Assembly: GCA_029261795.1 (NCBI GenBank)
Contig: JAJDAP010000065.1
Span: 1-64,000, forward strand
Reading direction: 5' to 3'
From: Deltaproteobacteria bacterium
GTDB taxonomy: Bacteria; Myxococcota_A; UBA9160; UBA6930
Length of the DNA stretch: 64,000 bases
The translations under genes and the position numbers were made by a program. The notes beneath the pieces were generated by a model. It saw only the letters and a program-made list of their open reading frames with translations. It was not told the DNA's origin and made no database searches. Shown here one piece after another: positions 35,025 to 44,410 of the stretch; the first letter of the stretch is position 1, and each line of letters opens with the position of its first letter.

Positions 35025-36125
35025 TCATTCGAACTCGGCTTGCGAACGAGCCCTTCCGCCAGGGCCGCTATAGCTCAGCGTGTAGCCCGGCTCGCGCTCG
35101 AACTTCACCGCGGGCATCTGGGCCAGCAGCTTCGAATAACTTTCGATCAGGGCGTCTTCGGCCTCGTAGTCGAACGGATCCTGGAGAATCGTTTCTTCCG
35201 TGCCGCCGGCTTCGAGGGGATGGCGAACCAGCCAGTCGACGGTTCGCCGGAGCCCCTCGCGAGGCGTCACCACGTCGCGGTAGCCGAGCTGGTGCTTCAG
35301 CTTGGCGAGATCGAGCACCCGGTGTGTCGGCAACGGCTGGAGCATGAACGGACGCGCCGGCACCGCGAGCTGCCACGGCATCGAGAAGACCTCGAGTTCC
35401 GCCTCCATCAACTGCGCGATGGTCTCCACCACCTGTCGCAGGGTCAGGATTTCCTCATCCGCGCAGTTGTAGATCTCACCACTGGACGCCTCCGGTTGGT
35501 CGATCGCCAGCAATAGCGCGTGAGCCAGGTTCTCGACGTAGCCGTAGTGTTGGAGGGTGAGCCCGTCGTCGGGAAGGATCAGCTGACGACGGCCATCGAG
35601 CACGCGGCGCACCACGCACCATTCTCGCGGGACCAGTTGATAGGGCCCGTACACGTACGGGTAACGGAAATGCGCCGCCGTCGGGTGATTCTCGAGGACG
35701 GCTTCCTCGGTACGCGCGATGCGGAAACCCTTGGCGTCTTCGGCTTCGTTCCGGACCAACTCCGCATGCTCGGGCGTCGGGACCGGCAGCCCGGCCGGCT
35801 CGAAAAGGCCCGGATTCATGAAGCCACGATAGGCGGGCACACCGCCGACGGAAACGAAACGACCGCAGCGCCCCTTCATCACCTCGGCGATGCGTCGCAG
35901 GCGGCCGTAGGTCGCGACGCAATGATCCCAGGTCCGATCGCCGAGGGCCGCGGTGAAGGCCGCAACGTCGAAGGGATCCGTGTGGATGTGCTCGACGTCG
36001 TCCGGGATCTCGGGGATCTCGTGATTGCCGGTATGCAGGATGGTGATGCTGTGGCCGCGGGCGCGAAGCCCATTCACGATGAAGTGTCCGGTGGGCCCGG
36101 TTCCTCCGATCACGAGCGACTTCAT
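35025..36125 (-). CDS. NAD(P)-dependent epimerase/dehydratase family protein
   Basis: A 366-residue extended SDR. The dinucleotide motif is VIGGTGPTGHFIVNGL (residues ~5-20) and the catalytic tyrosine region reads HFRYPYVYGPYQLVPREW rather than YxxxK, so the usual active site is modified; this resembles NmrA/isoflavone-reductase or mRNA-binding SDR relatives. The end region (VDWLVRHPLEAGG) is typical of extended SDRs. ATG 36125 follows GGAGG. It diverges from the antiporter gene. Substrate is unknown. Confidence 0.78.
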   Translation of the reverse strand: MKSLVIGGTGPTGHFIVNGLRARGHSITILHTGNHEIPEIPDDVEHIHTDPFDVAAFTAALGDRTWDHCVATYGRLRRIAEVMKGRCGRFVSVGGVPAYRGFMNPGLFEPAGLPVPTPEHAELVRNEAEDAKGFRIARTEEAVLENHPTAAHFRYPYVYGPYQLVPREWCVVRRVLDGRRQLILPDDGLTLQHYGYVENLAHALLLAIDQPEASSGEIYNCADEEILTLRQVVETIAQLMEAELEVFSMPWQLAVPARPFMLQPLPTHRVLDLAKLKHQLGYRDVVTPREGLRRTVDWLVRHPLEAGGTEETILQDPFDYEAEDALIESYSKLLAQMPAVKFEREPGYTLSYSGPGGRARSQAEFE

Positions 36126-36159
36126 GCGGCCTCCGATGGTCGAACGGCGAGAGCTTGTC

Positions 36160-37890
36160 ATGATACAGGGGATGCCGCTTCTGCCCGGGGCCGATCCGCT
36201 GCTATTGCTGGCCGTCGTCCTGCTCGCCGGGACGAGCTTCGGCTGGCTGGCCCAGCGCGCCCGGCTACCGGCGGTGACGGGACAGATCCTCGCCGGTGTC
36301 CTGCTCGGCCCGTCCGTGCTGTTCGTGTTCGAAGCCGAGTCCGTCGACGGGCTCCAACCGCTCACCCACTTCGCGCTCGCCCTGATCGGTGTGACCGTGG
36401 GCGCGCACCTGAACATCGCCCGCCTGCGCAACGCCGGGAAGCGGCTCTTCTGGCTGCTCGTCGTCGAAGCCACGGTGACGCCGATCATCGTCGCCATCGC
36501 GATCACGTTCGTACCCGGCGTCCCGGCGGTGATGGCACTGCTGCTGGCGACCATCGCGGTGTCGACAGCGCCGGCCACGATCGTGGCGCTGGTGCGAGAG
36601 ACGCGCTCGCGGGGCGTCTTCGTGAAGACGCTGGTGGCCGCTGTCGCGCTCAACAACATGAGCTGCATCTTCCTCTTCGAGCTGGCACGTGCAGCAGGCA
36701 GGATGGCCGACAGCGGCGGCGCACTGGCGGACATCCCGGTAGGTGACGCGTTGGTCAGTGCCTTCAGTCAGCTCTTCCAGGCCTTCGGTATCGGTGCGGG
36801 AATGGCCGTCCTCACCTTCATCGCCTCACTGCGCACCAATCGGCCGACCCGGCTCGAGACCATTTCCGTCGCATCCCTGCTCACGACCTTCGGGATCGCC
36901 ACGTTCGCCGGTGTCTCCCCGCTCGCCGCCTGTCTCGCACTGGGCGTCGTGCAGACCAATCTCTCACCGTCACGCGAGCGCATCGTCGACGCCGTGTTCT
37001 CGAATTTCGAACCGGTGATCCTGTGCGTCTTCTTCACGCTTGCCGGCATCCATCTCTCGCTCGAAGCCGCCGCCAGTGCTGGCCTGGTCGCCGCCGTATT
37101 CGTGTTGGCCCGTATTCTCGGAAAGCTCGCGTCTGCCGATTTCGCCATGCGCTTGGCCGGAGCCACGGATCGCGTGCGCCGCAACCTGGGGGCGGCCCTG
37201 ATCCCGCAAGCCGGCGTCGCGATCGGACTTCTGATCCTGATCCAGGACGACCCGGCGTTCACCAACATCGCCGAGATCTTCACGGCCGTCGTCCTGACGG
37301 CGGTGACCGTGAACGAAGTCATCGGTCCGGTCGCAGCCCGATACGCGTTGCGACGCTCGGGAGAGGTCGGCAATGACCGGCCCCGGCTCGTCGACTTCCT
37401 CCAGGAAGAGAACATCACGACCGACCTACGGGCCGCGAGCATGGAAGCGGCCATCGAACAGCTGGTGTCCCATCTCATCCGCAGCCACCAACTCAGCGAC
37501 GTCGACCCGGATGCGCTGCGCCAGAGCGTGATGGATCGCGAGGCGCAGATTTCTACCTGCCTGGGCGAGGGTTTGGCCGTTCCCCATGGGGAACTCCCCG
37601 AGGGTTCCCCGATGGTCGGCGTGATGGGACTCTCGAAAAGCGGGCTGCGCTTCCCGACCCCGGACGGGCGCCCTGTGCATTGTGTGTTACTACTCGCGAC
37701 GCCGCGGGGTGAGCGCGACCGCCACCTCGAGGTCCTGGCGACCATGGCGCGAACCCTGGGTTCCGACCGGGTCCTTCAGCAGCAGCTCTACAACGCCGAT
37801 AGTGCAGCGCACGCCTACGAAATTCTTCACGGCGAACAGACCGAGGACTTCAACTACTTCCTCGAAGACCCGGAAGATGCAATGGCCTGA
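36160..37890 (+). CDS. CPA2-type cation/proton antiporter with C-terminal PTS EIIA domain
   Basis: A 576-residue membrane transporter. Residues ~1-400 form about 12 membrane helices of a Kef/NhaA-superfamily exchanger (AGTSFGWLAQRARLPAVTGQ, LGPSVLFVF, GLVAAVFVLARILGKLA). Residues ~430-560 are a PTS EIIA-like domain: CLGEGLAVPHGELPEGSP with His476 in the phosphorylation position, then VHCVLLLATPRGERDRHL. This suggests that exchange activity is linked to the phosphotransfer state, as known for PTS-Ntr control of potassium handling. ATG 36160 or 36172 could be the start; both lie in the divergent gap with the epimerase gene. Confidence 0.85.
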   Translation: MIQGMPLLPGADPLLLLAVVLLAGTSFGWLAQRARLPAVTGQILAGVLLGPSVLFVFEAESVDGLQPLTHFALALIGVTVGAHLNIARLRNAGKRLFWLLVVEATVTPIIVAIAITFVPGVPAVMALLLATIAVSTAPATIVALVRETRSRGVFVKTLVAAVALNNMSCIFLFELARAAGRMADSGGALADIPVGDALVSAFSQLFQAFGIGAGMAVLTFIASLRTNRPTRLETISVASLLTTFGIATFAGVSPLAACLALGVVQTNLSPSRERIVDAVFSNFEPVILCVFFTLAGIHLSLEAAASAGLVAAVFVLARILGKLASADFAMRLAGATDRVRRNLGAALIPQAGVAIGLLILIQDDPAFTNIAEIFTAVVLTAVTVNEVIGPVAARYALRRSGEVGNDRPRLVDFLQEENITTDLRAASMEAAIEQLVSHLIRSHQLSDVDPDALRQSVMDREAQISTCLGEGLAVPHGELPEGSPMVGVMGLSKSGLRFPTPDGRPVHCVLLLATPRGERDRHLEVLATMARTLGSDRVLQQQLYNADSAAHAYEILHGEQTEDFNYFLEDPEDAMA

Positions 37891-37942
37891 AGGCCGGCTG
37901 AATCTCCCCCGTACCGACCGGTCCGACGGTGCCGGAGTCCCC

Positions 37943-38971
37943 ATGATCCAAATTCGAACGAGCTTGCTGGCCGGCTTGGCGCTGCTGTTGCTGACAGCCC
38001 CGCTATCCGCCGAGACCTATCTGCTCGATGAATCCGACGCGAGAGAAATCCTGAGCGACGAACTCGGCGATCACGCCGCACAGTTCGCGTTCCCTCCGGG
38101 CGAACGGCTCGAGTACTCGATCCGCTACTGGGGTGTACCCATCGCGACGGCGAGCCTCGAAGTCGTGCGTTGGATCGAGTGGCAGGGCCGACGTTATGCG
38201 CACGTCGTCGGGCTTGGCGACACGAAGGCGGTGTTCTCGACCTTCTATCCGATCCATGACCGCACCGAAGCGTGGATCGACATCGACTCGTTGCAAACGC
38301 GTCGGACCGCGACGCACACCCGCCACGGCCACGACAAGGAGACCCACGAGCGGGTCGATTTCGAGTGGGACGCGCATTTCCTTCACATGGTCGAAGACAA
38401 GCGCCACCGCAAGCGTCGGCGTGAGGTCGGCTTCGACTTCGGACCCTTCGTTCACGATACCTTCGATGCCTTCTACGCCGTGCGCACACTCCCGCTCGGC
38501 GTTGGCAACACCTTCGAGCTTCCGGTCTACGCCAATCGAAAGGTGTATGGCCTCCTGATCGAGGTGGCGCGCCGCGGCAGTGTCGATTGGAACGGCAGAC
38601 GCCTCGATACCCTGGTCGTCAAGCCCAAGAGCCTGCTCGATGGTGAGGCCCTCGGAAATGGTCTCGGCGAACTCCAGGTCAGCGCGAACGGACGTCGTGT
38701 GCCGCTCGAACTCGAAGGCTGGTTCGAGACGACGAATGGCTTCAAGATCGGGCGCGTCCAGGCCAAGCTCGTGCACTGGAAGTCCGGCAAGGACGGCTTC
38801 GCACCGGCGGAACCCGCACCGAAGCGAGAGCCCGAGGTCGCCGTCGAGACCCGCAGAGGCATGCCCATCTGGCAGGTACCGGAAGAGGTCGAACGGATGC
38901 GCCGAGAACGCGGTCTGACCGCCTACTCCCGCAAGATTCCGCTCGAACCGGGCGCCAATCCCGCGCGCTGA
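37943..38971 (+). CDS. DUF3108 exported protein
   Basis: A 342-residue protein with a cleavable-looking signal peptide (residues 1-22, SLLAGLALLLLTAPLSA). The mature part is beta-rich with LEYSIRYWGVPIATASLEV, RTEAWIDIDSLQTRR, FVHDTFDAFYAVRTLPLGVG and VPLELEGWFETTNGF, the usual DUF3108 pattern. Members are periplasmic and of unknown role. It starts 52 bases after the antiporter gene and could be co-transcribed. A hairpin (38980-38995) follows its stop. Confidence 0.83.
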   Translation: MIQIRTSLLAGLALLLLTAPLSAETYLLDESDAREILSDELGDHAAQFAFPPGERLEYSIRYWGVPIATASLEVVRWIEWQGRRYAHVVGLGDTKAVFSTFYPIHDRTEAWIDIDSLQTRRTATHTRHGHDKETHERVDFEWDAHFLHMVEDKRHRKRRREVGFDFGPFVHDTFDAFYAVRTLPLGVGNTFELPVYANRKVYGLLIEVARRGSVDWNGRRLDTLVVKPKSLLDGEALGNGLGELQVSANGRRVPLELEGWFETTNGFKIGRVQAKLVHWKSGKDGFAPAEPAPKREPEVAVETRRGMPIWQVPEEVERMRRERGLTAYSRKIPLEPGANPAR

Positions 38972-38979
38972 GCCAGCCG

Positions 38980-38995
38980 GCCCCCGTTCAGGGGC
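38980..38995. terminator. Possible bidirectional terminator hairpin
   Basis: GCCCC (38980-38984), loop CGTTCA, GGGGC (38991-38995), in the 42-base gap between converging genes. No T-run follows on either strand, so confidence is low. Confidence 0.3.
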
Positions 38996-39013
38996 TGCGT
39001 GGGTTCTGCGGCC

Positions 39014-39826
39014 TCAGCTGCCTCGGAACTTCGGCGCGCGCTTCTCGAGGAAGGCCTTCATGCCCTCGGCGAAGTCGTCGCTGGCCGTGAGTGCCGCCTG
39101 ACCGACCGCCTCCATCTCGAGCGCCTCGGCAAAGCTGGCCTCGGAGCCCCGCTCCAGGCTGCGTTTGATGACGCTGGCAGCAAGCGGCGCCTGGCCCGCC
39201 AACCGCTCGGCCCAATCAGCGACGCCGGCATCGAATGCCTCCGGCGCAAAGACCCGGTTGACCAGGCCGAGGCGCTCGGCTTCGAGCGCATCGATCCAAT
39301 CGCCATAGAGGGCGAGTTCCTTCGCCTTCTTGAGGCCCACGAGCCGCGGCAGGGACCATGACGCGCCGAAATCGAGCCCCAGCCCGCGCGCCACGAACAC
39401 CAGGCCGAAGCGCGCGCCTTCCGCTGCCAATGTAAGGTCGCAGCCGAAGGCCAGGCTGGCGCCGGCACCAGCAGCGGTGCCCTCGACGGCCGCGATCGTG
39501 GGCTTTTCGAGCATGTGGAGCGCCAGCGCCGCGCGGCCCACGTCGTTTCGGATCGACGTCAGCGCTGCCGCCGTGGTCGAGCCCGGGCCGTCGAACTCGG
39601 GCAACGGCTCGCCGGGTTCCGGTGAGAGATCTCCGCCAGAGCAGAACGTGCCGCCCGCACCCCGAATCAGCAGAACCCGGTCGGTCGGCGTTCGCGCGAC
39701 CTCGTCCGCCAGCTCTCGCAGTTCGCGGAACATGGTGAGACTGAGCGCGTTGCGCCGCGCGGGTCGATTCAGGCGTGCGCTGACCACGCCACCCGTGCGT
39801 TCGACCTCGAGTGTCTTGAACGTCAT
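39014..39826 (-). CDS. Enoyl-CoA hydratase/isomerase family protein
   Basis: A 270-residue crotonase-fold enzyme. The oxyanion-hole segments are GAGGTFCSGGDL (~56-67) and EGTAAGAGASLAFGCDL (~114-130). The second catalytic glutamate of true hydratases is not clearly kept (GLGLDFGASWSLPRLVG), so isomerase or hydrolase activity is possible. A final KAFLEKRAPKF segment is typical. It lies near but not overlapping the FKBP gene on the same strand. Acyl-chain specificity is unknown. Confidence 0.85.
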   Translation of the reverse strand: MTFKTLEVERTGGVVSARLNRPARRNALSLTMFRELRELADEVARTPTDRVLLIRGAGGTFCSGGDLSPEPGEPLPEFDGPGSTTAAALTSIRNDVGRAALALHMLEKPTIAAVEGTAAGAGASLAFGCDLTLAAEGARFGLVFVARGLGLDFGASWSLPRLVGLKKAKELALYGDWIDALEAERLGLVNRVFAPEAFDAGVADWAERLAGQAPLAASVIKRSLERGSEASFAEALEMEAVGQAALTASDDFAEGMKAFLEKRAPKFRGS

Positions 39827-39850
39827 CGGCGCACCCTGCCCGACCGCGGC

Positions 39851-40270
39851 TCAGTAGACCGCGAGCAGCTCGACTTCGAAGTACAAGGTCGCGTTCGGCG
39901 GGATGGACGGCGGCGCGCCGCGGACGCCGTAGGCGATCTTCGCGGGGCAGCGAAGCTTCGCCTTGCCTCCCACCTTCATCAGCTGGAGACCTTCGGTCCA
40001 GCAGGGGATTACCCGGTTCAGTTGAAATGTCGCCGGGCCGCGGCCGCGCGTGGAATCGAAGACGTCTCCGCTGACGAATGTGCCGTGATATTCGACCTTC
40101 ACGGTGTCGAGTGCGTTCGGGCTCGAACCCTTGCCCTCGACCAGGTGCGTGACCTCGAGACCGGACGCCGTTCGCGTGACCTTCGCGTCGCCCTCGGCAG
40201 CCATCGAAGCCACCAGGCCGGTCGTCAGCAGCGCCGCGACAGCGCCAAGAATCCAGATTCGGCTCGTCAT
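39851..40270 (-). CDS. Exported FKBP-type peptidyl-prolyl isomerase
   Basis: A 139-residue periplasmic foldase. Signal peptide residues 1-25 (ILGAVAALLTTGLVASMAA) are followed by a single FKBP domain with VKVEYHGTFVSGDVFDS, FQLNRVIPCWTEGLQLM and PNATLYFEVELLAV. Length is standard for one domain. ATG 40270, seven bases after GAGGGACG, is preferred to an upstream in-frame start that would add a non-signal stretch. It diverges from the hybrid kinase gene. Confidence 0.88.
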   Translation of the reverse strand: MTSRIWILGAVAALLTTGLVASMAAEGDAKVTRTASGLEVTHLVEGKGSSPNALDTVKVEYHGTFVSGDVFDSTRGRGPATFQLNRVIPCWTEGLQLMKVGGKAKLRCPAKIAYGVRGAPPSIPPNATLYFEVELLAVY

Positions 40271-40308
40271 CTCGTCCCTCCAGTGGCTACGGTTCGTCCC
40301 CGGCCCGT

Positions 40309-43014
40309 GTGCAGCGAGCCGGGAGGATAGCGGCCCAACCCGTACCAGCCTGGTACCCGCCAAGAGAATGCTCGCAGCGATTCAGCCTGCGCGACGTCGG
40401 GACGATACGTTCTGCGAACCGTGGCGAACGCGAAGGATCCCCACTGAACCCCTGGGCGCTTTTCAGCTTGGCTTCCGTCGTTCTCGTCATCGGCGCGATG
40501 ATCACCCTCGGTCGGAACTGGCCACCGCGGGCTCTCCTCCCGGCACTCCCCGCTGGTCTTCTTGCGGCGCTCGCGTTCGGGGTTGGGGATATCGTCACCC
40601 AGCTGAGCAGCGCTCCAGCGGATCGCTGGGTCGGTGTCTCGCTCAGCTATACCGGCCTGATCTTGCTGGGGCCGACCTGGTTCTGCTTGGCGCTATGCAT
40701 GATGCGCCTGCGCGGGATGGAGATCGGACGCCTGGCCCACCCGTGGATTCCGCGCATCCCGCTCGTCATCGCGATGCTATGTATCGTCGCCTTGCACACC
40801 AACCCGTGGCATGGACAGTTTCTGACCCTGCTCGAAGGGCGCAACGCCTACCACTTCTTCTGGTACGTACAGGCCGCGGTCGGCTACTCGACCGGCCTGG
40901 CTGCGCTTTCGATCTACTCCTGGATGGCGTTGCGCGGAACCGACGCCAGGACGCGCCGACAGGCCGCCCGCCTCGCCTTCGGCTCCGCCATCACACCGGG
41001 GCTCAGCGCGCTCTACGTACTGACACCCGAACAGCTCCCGTTCGACCCGACGAGCATCGGTGTGGCCGTGACCTGCGCAATCATCGTTGCCAGCATCCGC
41101 AGGCAGGAGTTCTCTTCCGTCTCGGTGGATTCGCTGACGGAGGCACACGACTGGGACGCGGATGCCGTCGTGCTGATGGACATGAGCGGCCGGATGACGA
41201 GTGCCAACCTCGCGGCGCAACAGATCCTCGGCCAGATGGCCGCCGAGCCCGGGGGAGACGTCATTGCGGGCCTTGCGCACGTGCTTCGCGTTCCCGCGAG
41301 CGGGAACGCGCCCCCGTTGACGGACCTGCAGGACTGGATGCTCGGATCGGCTGGCATGCACGATCAGCTGTACAGAATGGGCAGCCAGTGGCTTCGCATC
41401 GATGCCGCGCAGGTCAAGAATCTCGAGGGCTTGCCAGTCGGTGTCATCGTCCGGGTTCGAGACGAAACGGAGTTGAGGGAAGCGACGGAAGCCGTCGTCG
41501 AACAGGCCGCCGCGCTCGAAGCGGTCTTCGCCGCGAGCGGCGAGGGAATCTGCATCTCCAATTCGGACCGGACGATTCGTTATGCGAACGATCGTTTCCG
41601 AGAGATTCTCGGAATCGACCACTTGCGGCCGGGAGCGCGACTCCGGGAAGCAATCGACGAGATCGTCACCGGGCTATGCGATCCGGAATCGTTCCTTGCT
41701 GCTGCCGATGCCGTCCTGGTCGACTCCAGCACCACCATTCGAACTTCCTTCACCACCGCGGACGGCCGCATCATCGACTGCACCAGCCTTCCGCTCAGCG
41801 GTGGAGGAACCATCCGCGGTCGGGTCTGGCGCCTTTCGGACGTCAGCGAGCAGCGTCGCTCCGAGGAAGCCATCCTCAGTGCGCAGAAGCTCGAGAGCCT
41901 CGGGCTGATGGCGGGCGGTGTCGCCCACGATTTCAACAACCTGCTCGTAGCGGTGATGGGAAACGCGGATATCGCGCTCACGGACATCCCTGAAGGCAGC
42001 TCCGTGCGACCGCTCCTCGAGGATATCCGGCGTGCGGCCGAACGCGGCAGCGATCTGACCACTGCACTGCTCTCCTATGCGGGCCGCTCACGAGGTGCGA
42101 CAGAGTCCGTCGACCTTTCCGAAATCACGCGGGAGATGGTCGAGTTGATGCGGATCTCGATGCCAGCAGACGTCGCGATCGAACTCGACCTGGTTCCGCT
42201 GCTCCCGGCCGTGCACGGCGATCCCACCCAGCTTCGCCAGGTCGCGATGAACCTGCTGATCAATGCCGCCGATTCGATGAAGCCTGACGGCGGGTCGCTC
42301 CAGGTCCGCACCGGAACGAAGCGGCTCGACAGCGAGGCGCTCGCTGGCCTGCACTTCTCAGGGCAGGCCGAACCCGGCCATTTCGTGTTCGTGCGGGTGG
42401 AAGACAAGGGCCACGGCATGGACGAGGAAACCCGCCAACGCATCTTCGACCCGTTCTTCACCACCAAGAGCGATGGAAGGGGGCTCGGGCTCGCTGCCAC
42501 GTTGGGCGTCGTCAGAGCGCATGGCGGCGCGCTGGGCCTGGAGAGCGCGTTCGGCCTGGGATCGACCTTTACGATCTACCTACCTGCCGGCGATCACAGT
42601 GCTCCGATCCGCTTCGCGGACTCCGACGAGCAAGACGATCGCTGGAACGGAAGCGGGCGAATCCTGGTCGCCGATGACGAAGAGACGGTCCGCAGGGTCG
42701 CGCGCCGGATCCTCGAGGACGCTGGCTTCGAGATCGTCGAGGCCGTGGACGGGGCGGACATGCTGCGATGTTGGAAGGAGCACAGTGGCGAGCTCCGGGC
42801 GGTGCTGCTCGATCTGACCATGCCGGTGATGAACGGTGAAGAAGCGCTCCGAGAGCTGCGCAAGCTCGAACCGAAGATCCCGGTGCTGGTCGCGAGCGGC
42901 TATTCGAGCGATCAGCTGCTGCTGGAAGAGCAGGGGCCGGAGACGGACTTCCTGGCGAAGCCGTATCGCCGTGGCACGCTCCTCTCGGCAATCCGAACCC
43001 TGCTTGGCGAGTGA
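40309..43014 (+). CDS. Membrane hybrid histidine kinase (7TM, PAS, kinase, receiver)
   Basis: A long sensor of up to 901 residues. The first ~270 residues form about seven membrane helices (HisKA_7TM type). Two PAS-like domains (~275-390 and ~405-515; ADAVVLMDMSGRMTSANLAA, SGEGICISNSDRTIRYAND) lead to the kinase core with phospho-acceptor His540 in GGVAHDFNNLL, the N-box LLINAADSM, and GRGLGLAATLGVV of the ATPase. A C-terminal receiver has Asp835 in LLDLTMPVMNGEEAL. The start is uncertain: GTG 40309, or CTG 40444 behind AAGGA, which would drop a 45-residue low-confidence prefix. Confidence 0.85.
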   Translation: MQRAGRIAAQPVPAWYPPRECSQRFSLRDVGTIRSANRGEREGSPLNPWALFSLASVVLVIGAMITLGRNWPPRALLPALPAGLLAALAFGVGDIVTQLSSAPADRWVGVSLSYTGLILLGPTWFCLALCMMRLRGMEIGRLAHPWIPRIPLVIAMLCIVALHTNPWHGQFLTLLEGRNAYHFFWYVQAAVGYSTGLAALSIYSWMALRGTDARTRRQAARLAFGSAITPGLSALYVLTPEQLPFDPTSIGVAVTCAIIVASIRRQEFSSVSVDSLTEAHDWDADAVVLMDMSGRMTSANLAAQQILGQMAAEPGGDVIAGLAHVLRVPASGNAPPLTDLQDWMLGSAGMHDQLYRMGSQWLRIDAAQVKNLEGLPVGVIVRVRDETELREATEAVVEQAAALEAVFAASGEGICISNSDRTIRYANDRFREILGIDHLRPGARLREAIDEIVTGLCDPESFLAAADAVLVDSSTTIRTSFTTADGRIIDCTSLPLSGGGTIRGRVWRLSDVSEQRRSEEAILSAQKLESLGLMAGGVAHDFNNLLVAVMGNADIALTDIPEGSSVRPLLEDIRRAAERGSDLTTALLSYAGRSRGATESVDLSEITREMVELMRISMPADVAIELDLVPLLPAVHGDPTQLRQVAMNLLINAADSMKPDGGSLQVRTGTKRLDSEALAGLHFSGQAEPGHFVFVRVEDKGHGMDEETRQRIFDPFFTTKSDGRGLGLAATLGVVRAHGGALGLESAFGLGSTFTIYLPAGDHSAPIRFADSDEQDDRWNGSGRILVADDEETVRRVARRILEDAGFEIVEAVDGADMLRCWKEHSGELRAVLLDLTMPVMNGEEALRELRKLEPKIPVLVASGYSSDQLLLEEQGPETDFLAKPYRRGTLLSAIRTLLGE

Positions 43015-43078
43015 GCCTACGACACTGCACCTCGCGCCGTCCGCGTTACCATGCTCCGTTCTCGAGAAGGAGTTCCCG

Positions 43079-43492
43079 ATGGGCGAAGCCCGAGTGAAGC
43101 AAGCGATAGCCGCGCCGGCGGACAAGGTATGGGCCCTGGTGGCCGACTTCGGCGATACCTCCTGGATGCCGGGAGGTGGCGGCAACGTCGAGGTCGTCGG
43201 AAGTGGCCCCGGCATGGCCCGCATCATCAGCGCCGGAGATCAGAAGATTCGGGAGGTGATGGAATCGTCCGACGACGCCACGCGCACGCTCGTCTACACG
43301 ATCCCGGAAGGCGTCCCGTTCCCGGTATCCGACTACCGCTCGACCGTCGTCGTGACCGGAGACGATACCTCTGCCGAACTGGAGTGGTCCTGCAGCTTCG
43401 AGCCCGAAGGCGACGAGGCCCAGACCACCCAGATGATCCAGGGCATGTACGGAACCATGGTGGGCTGGGTCCGCGATCACGTCACTGGTTAG
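43079..43492 (+). CDS. SRPBCC-family (polyketide cyclase-like) protein
   Basis: A 137-residue START-fold protein. GEARVKQAIAAPADKVWALV starts the first strand and helix, GPGMARIIS and DYRSTVVVTGDDTSAELEWS are middle strands, and a long C-terminal helix ends the protein. This resembles the polyketide cyclase/MxaD group, which bind hydrophobic ligands. ATG 43079 has AAGGAG six bases upstream. It follows the kinase gene by 64 bases on the same strand. Confidence 0.78.
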   Translation: MGEARVKQAIAAPADKVWALVADFGDTSWMPGGGGNVEVVGSGPGMARIISAGDQKIREVMESSDDATRTLVYTIPEGVPFPVSDYRSTVVVTGDDTSAELEWSCSFEPEGDEAQTTQMIQGMYGTMVGWVRDHVTG

Positions 43493-43516
43493 GCGACGGC
43501 TCGCGCTGGCGGAAGA

Positions 43517-44317
43517 TCACCGTGGAATCGTCGCGCCACCGTTGGCGCGCCAGATCTGGCCCGTGCAGAAGCGACTCGCATCCGACGCCAGATAGAGCAT
43601 CAGCCAGGCCTGGTCGATCGGCTCGCCGACCCGGCCAATCGGAGAGAGGCGCTTCTGCCCTTCGACCCAGGCCGCATAACGTTCGGGGTCGGGCGCGCCG
43701 CTCTCATCGAGGAGATGGCGGAGACTGAACGCGGTCTCCGTGGTTCCCGGAGCGATGACATTCACGCGAATTCCCTCACCCCCCACCTCGACGGCGAGGT
43801 TCCGCGTCAGTTGGGTGACCGCCGCCTTCGCCATCGCGTAGAGGCCATACCCTGGCACTGCCACATCCATGCCCGCCGACGCGGTGTTGATGATACTGCC
43901 GCCGCGTCCGCGCATCGCGCGGACCGCTGCCTGACAGCCGAGCAGCGTTCCCTTCACGTGGATGGCAAAGACCCGCTCGAACTCCGCGTCCTCCACCTCC
44001 GTCAATGGGCCATCGCTCGGCACGCCTGCCACATTGCACCAGACATCGACGCCCGCTGACTCTCGTAGCGCGTCGCCGACCAGCGCGTCGATCTCTGCAC
44101 GTTCTCGCACATCACAGCGCCGCGCGTAGGCGCTGCCGCCGGCGGCCTCGATTCTCTCGCGTGCCATCCGAACGCCGGATTCGTCGGCATCGGCCAACAC
44201 GACCCGTGCACCGACCGACGCGAACAGTTCCGCCGTTGCCAGCCCGATCCCGCTGGCTGCGCCCGTGATGACGGCGACCTTCCCGTCGAGTCGAAAGATG
44301 TCGAGGGGCCCCGGCAT
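43517..44317 (-). CDS. Short-chain dehydrogenase/reductase
   Basis: A 266-residue classical SDR. The cofactor motif is TGAASGIG (residues 18-25), NVAG stands at 95-98 and the catalytic Ser147, Tyr160 and Lys164 are in NTASAGM and YAMAK. The end GQIWRANGGATIP is typical of 3-oxoacyl or hydroxysteroid dehydrogenase relatives. ATG 44317 has TAGGAT six bases upstream, suggesting a leaderless transcript. Substrate is unknown. Confidence 0.9.
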   Translation of the reverse strand: MPGPLDIFRLDGKVAVITGAASGIGLATAELFASVGARVVLADADESGVRMARERIEAAGGSAYARRCDVRERAEIDALVGDALRESAGVDVWCNVAGVPSDGPLTEVEDAEFERVFAIHVKGTLLGCQAAVRAMRGRGGSIINTASAGMDVAVPGYGLYAMAKAAVTQLTRNLAVEVGGEGIRVNVIAPGTTETAFSLRHLLDESGAPDPERYAAWVEGQKRLSPIGRVGEPIDQAWLMLYLASDASRFCTGQIWRANGGATIPR

Positions 44318-44323
44318 CGCGGG

Positions 44324-44329
44324 ATCCTA
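44324..44329 (-). promoter_or_regulatory. TAGGAT -10-like element six bases before the SDR ATG
   Basis: On the minus strand TAGGAT, then CCCGCG, then ATG 44317. It is nearly identical to TAGAAT-CCCGCC-ATG at 30584-30598, with no Shine-Dalgarno sequence in either. Confidence 0.4.
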
Positions 44330-44410
44330 GCTTGCACATCCGCCGGCGGGTGGCTTTCCCCGTCAAGATGGCGCTCCGGATTTCCGATACGGGGGCCGGA
44401 GGTTCTCGTC

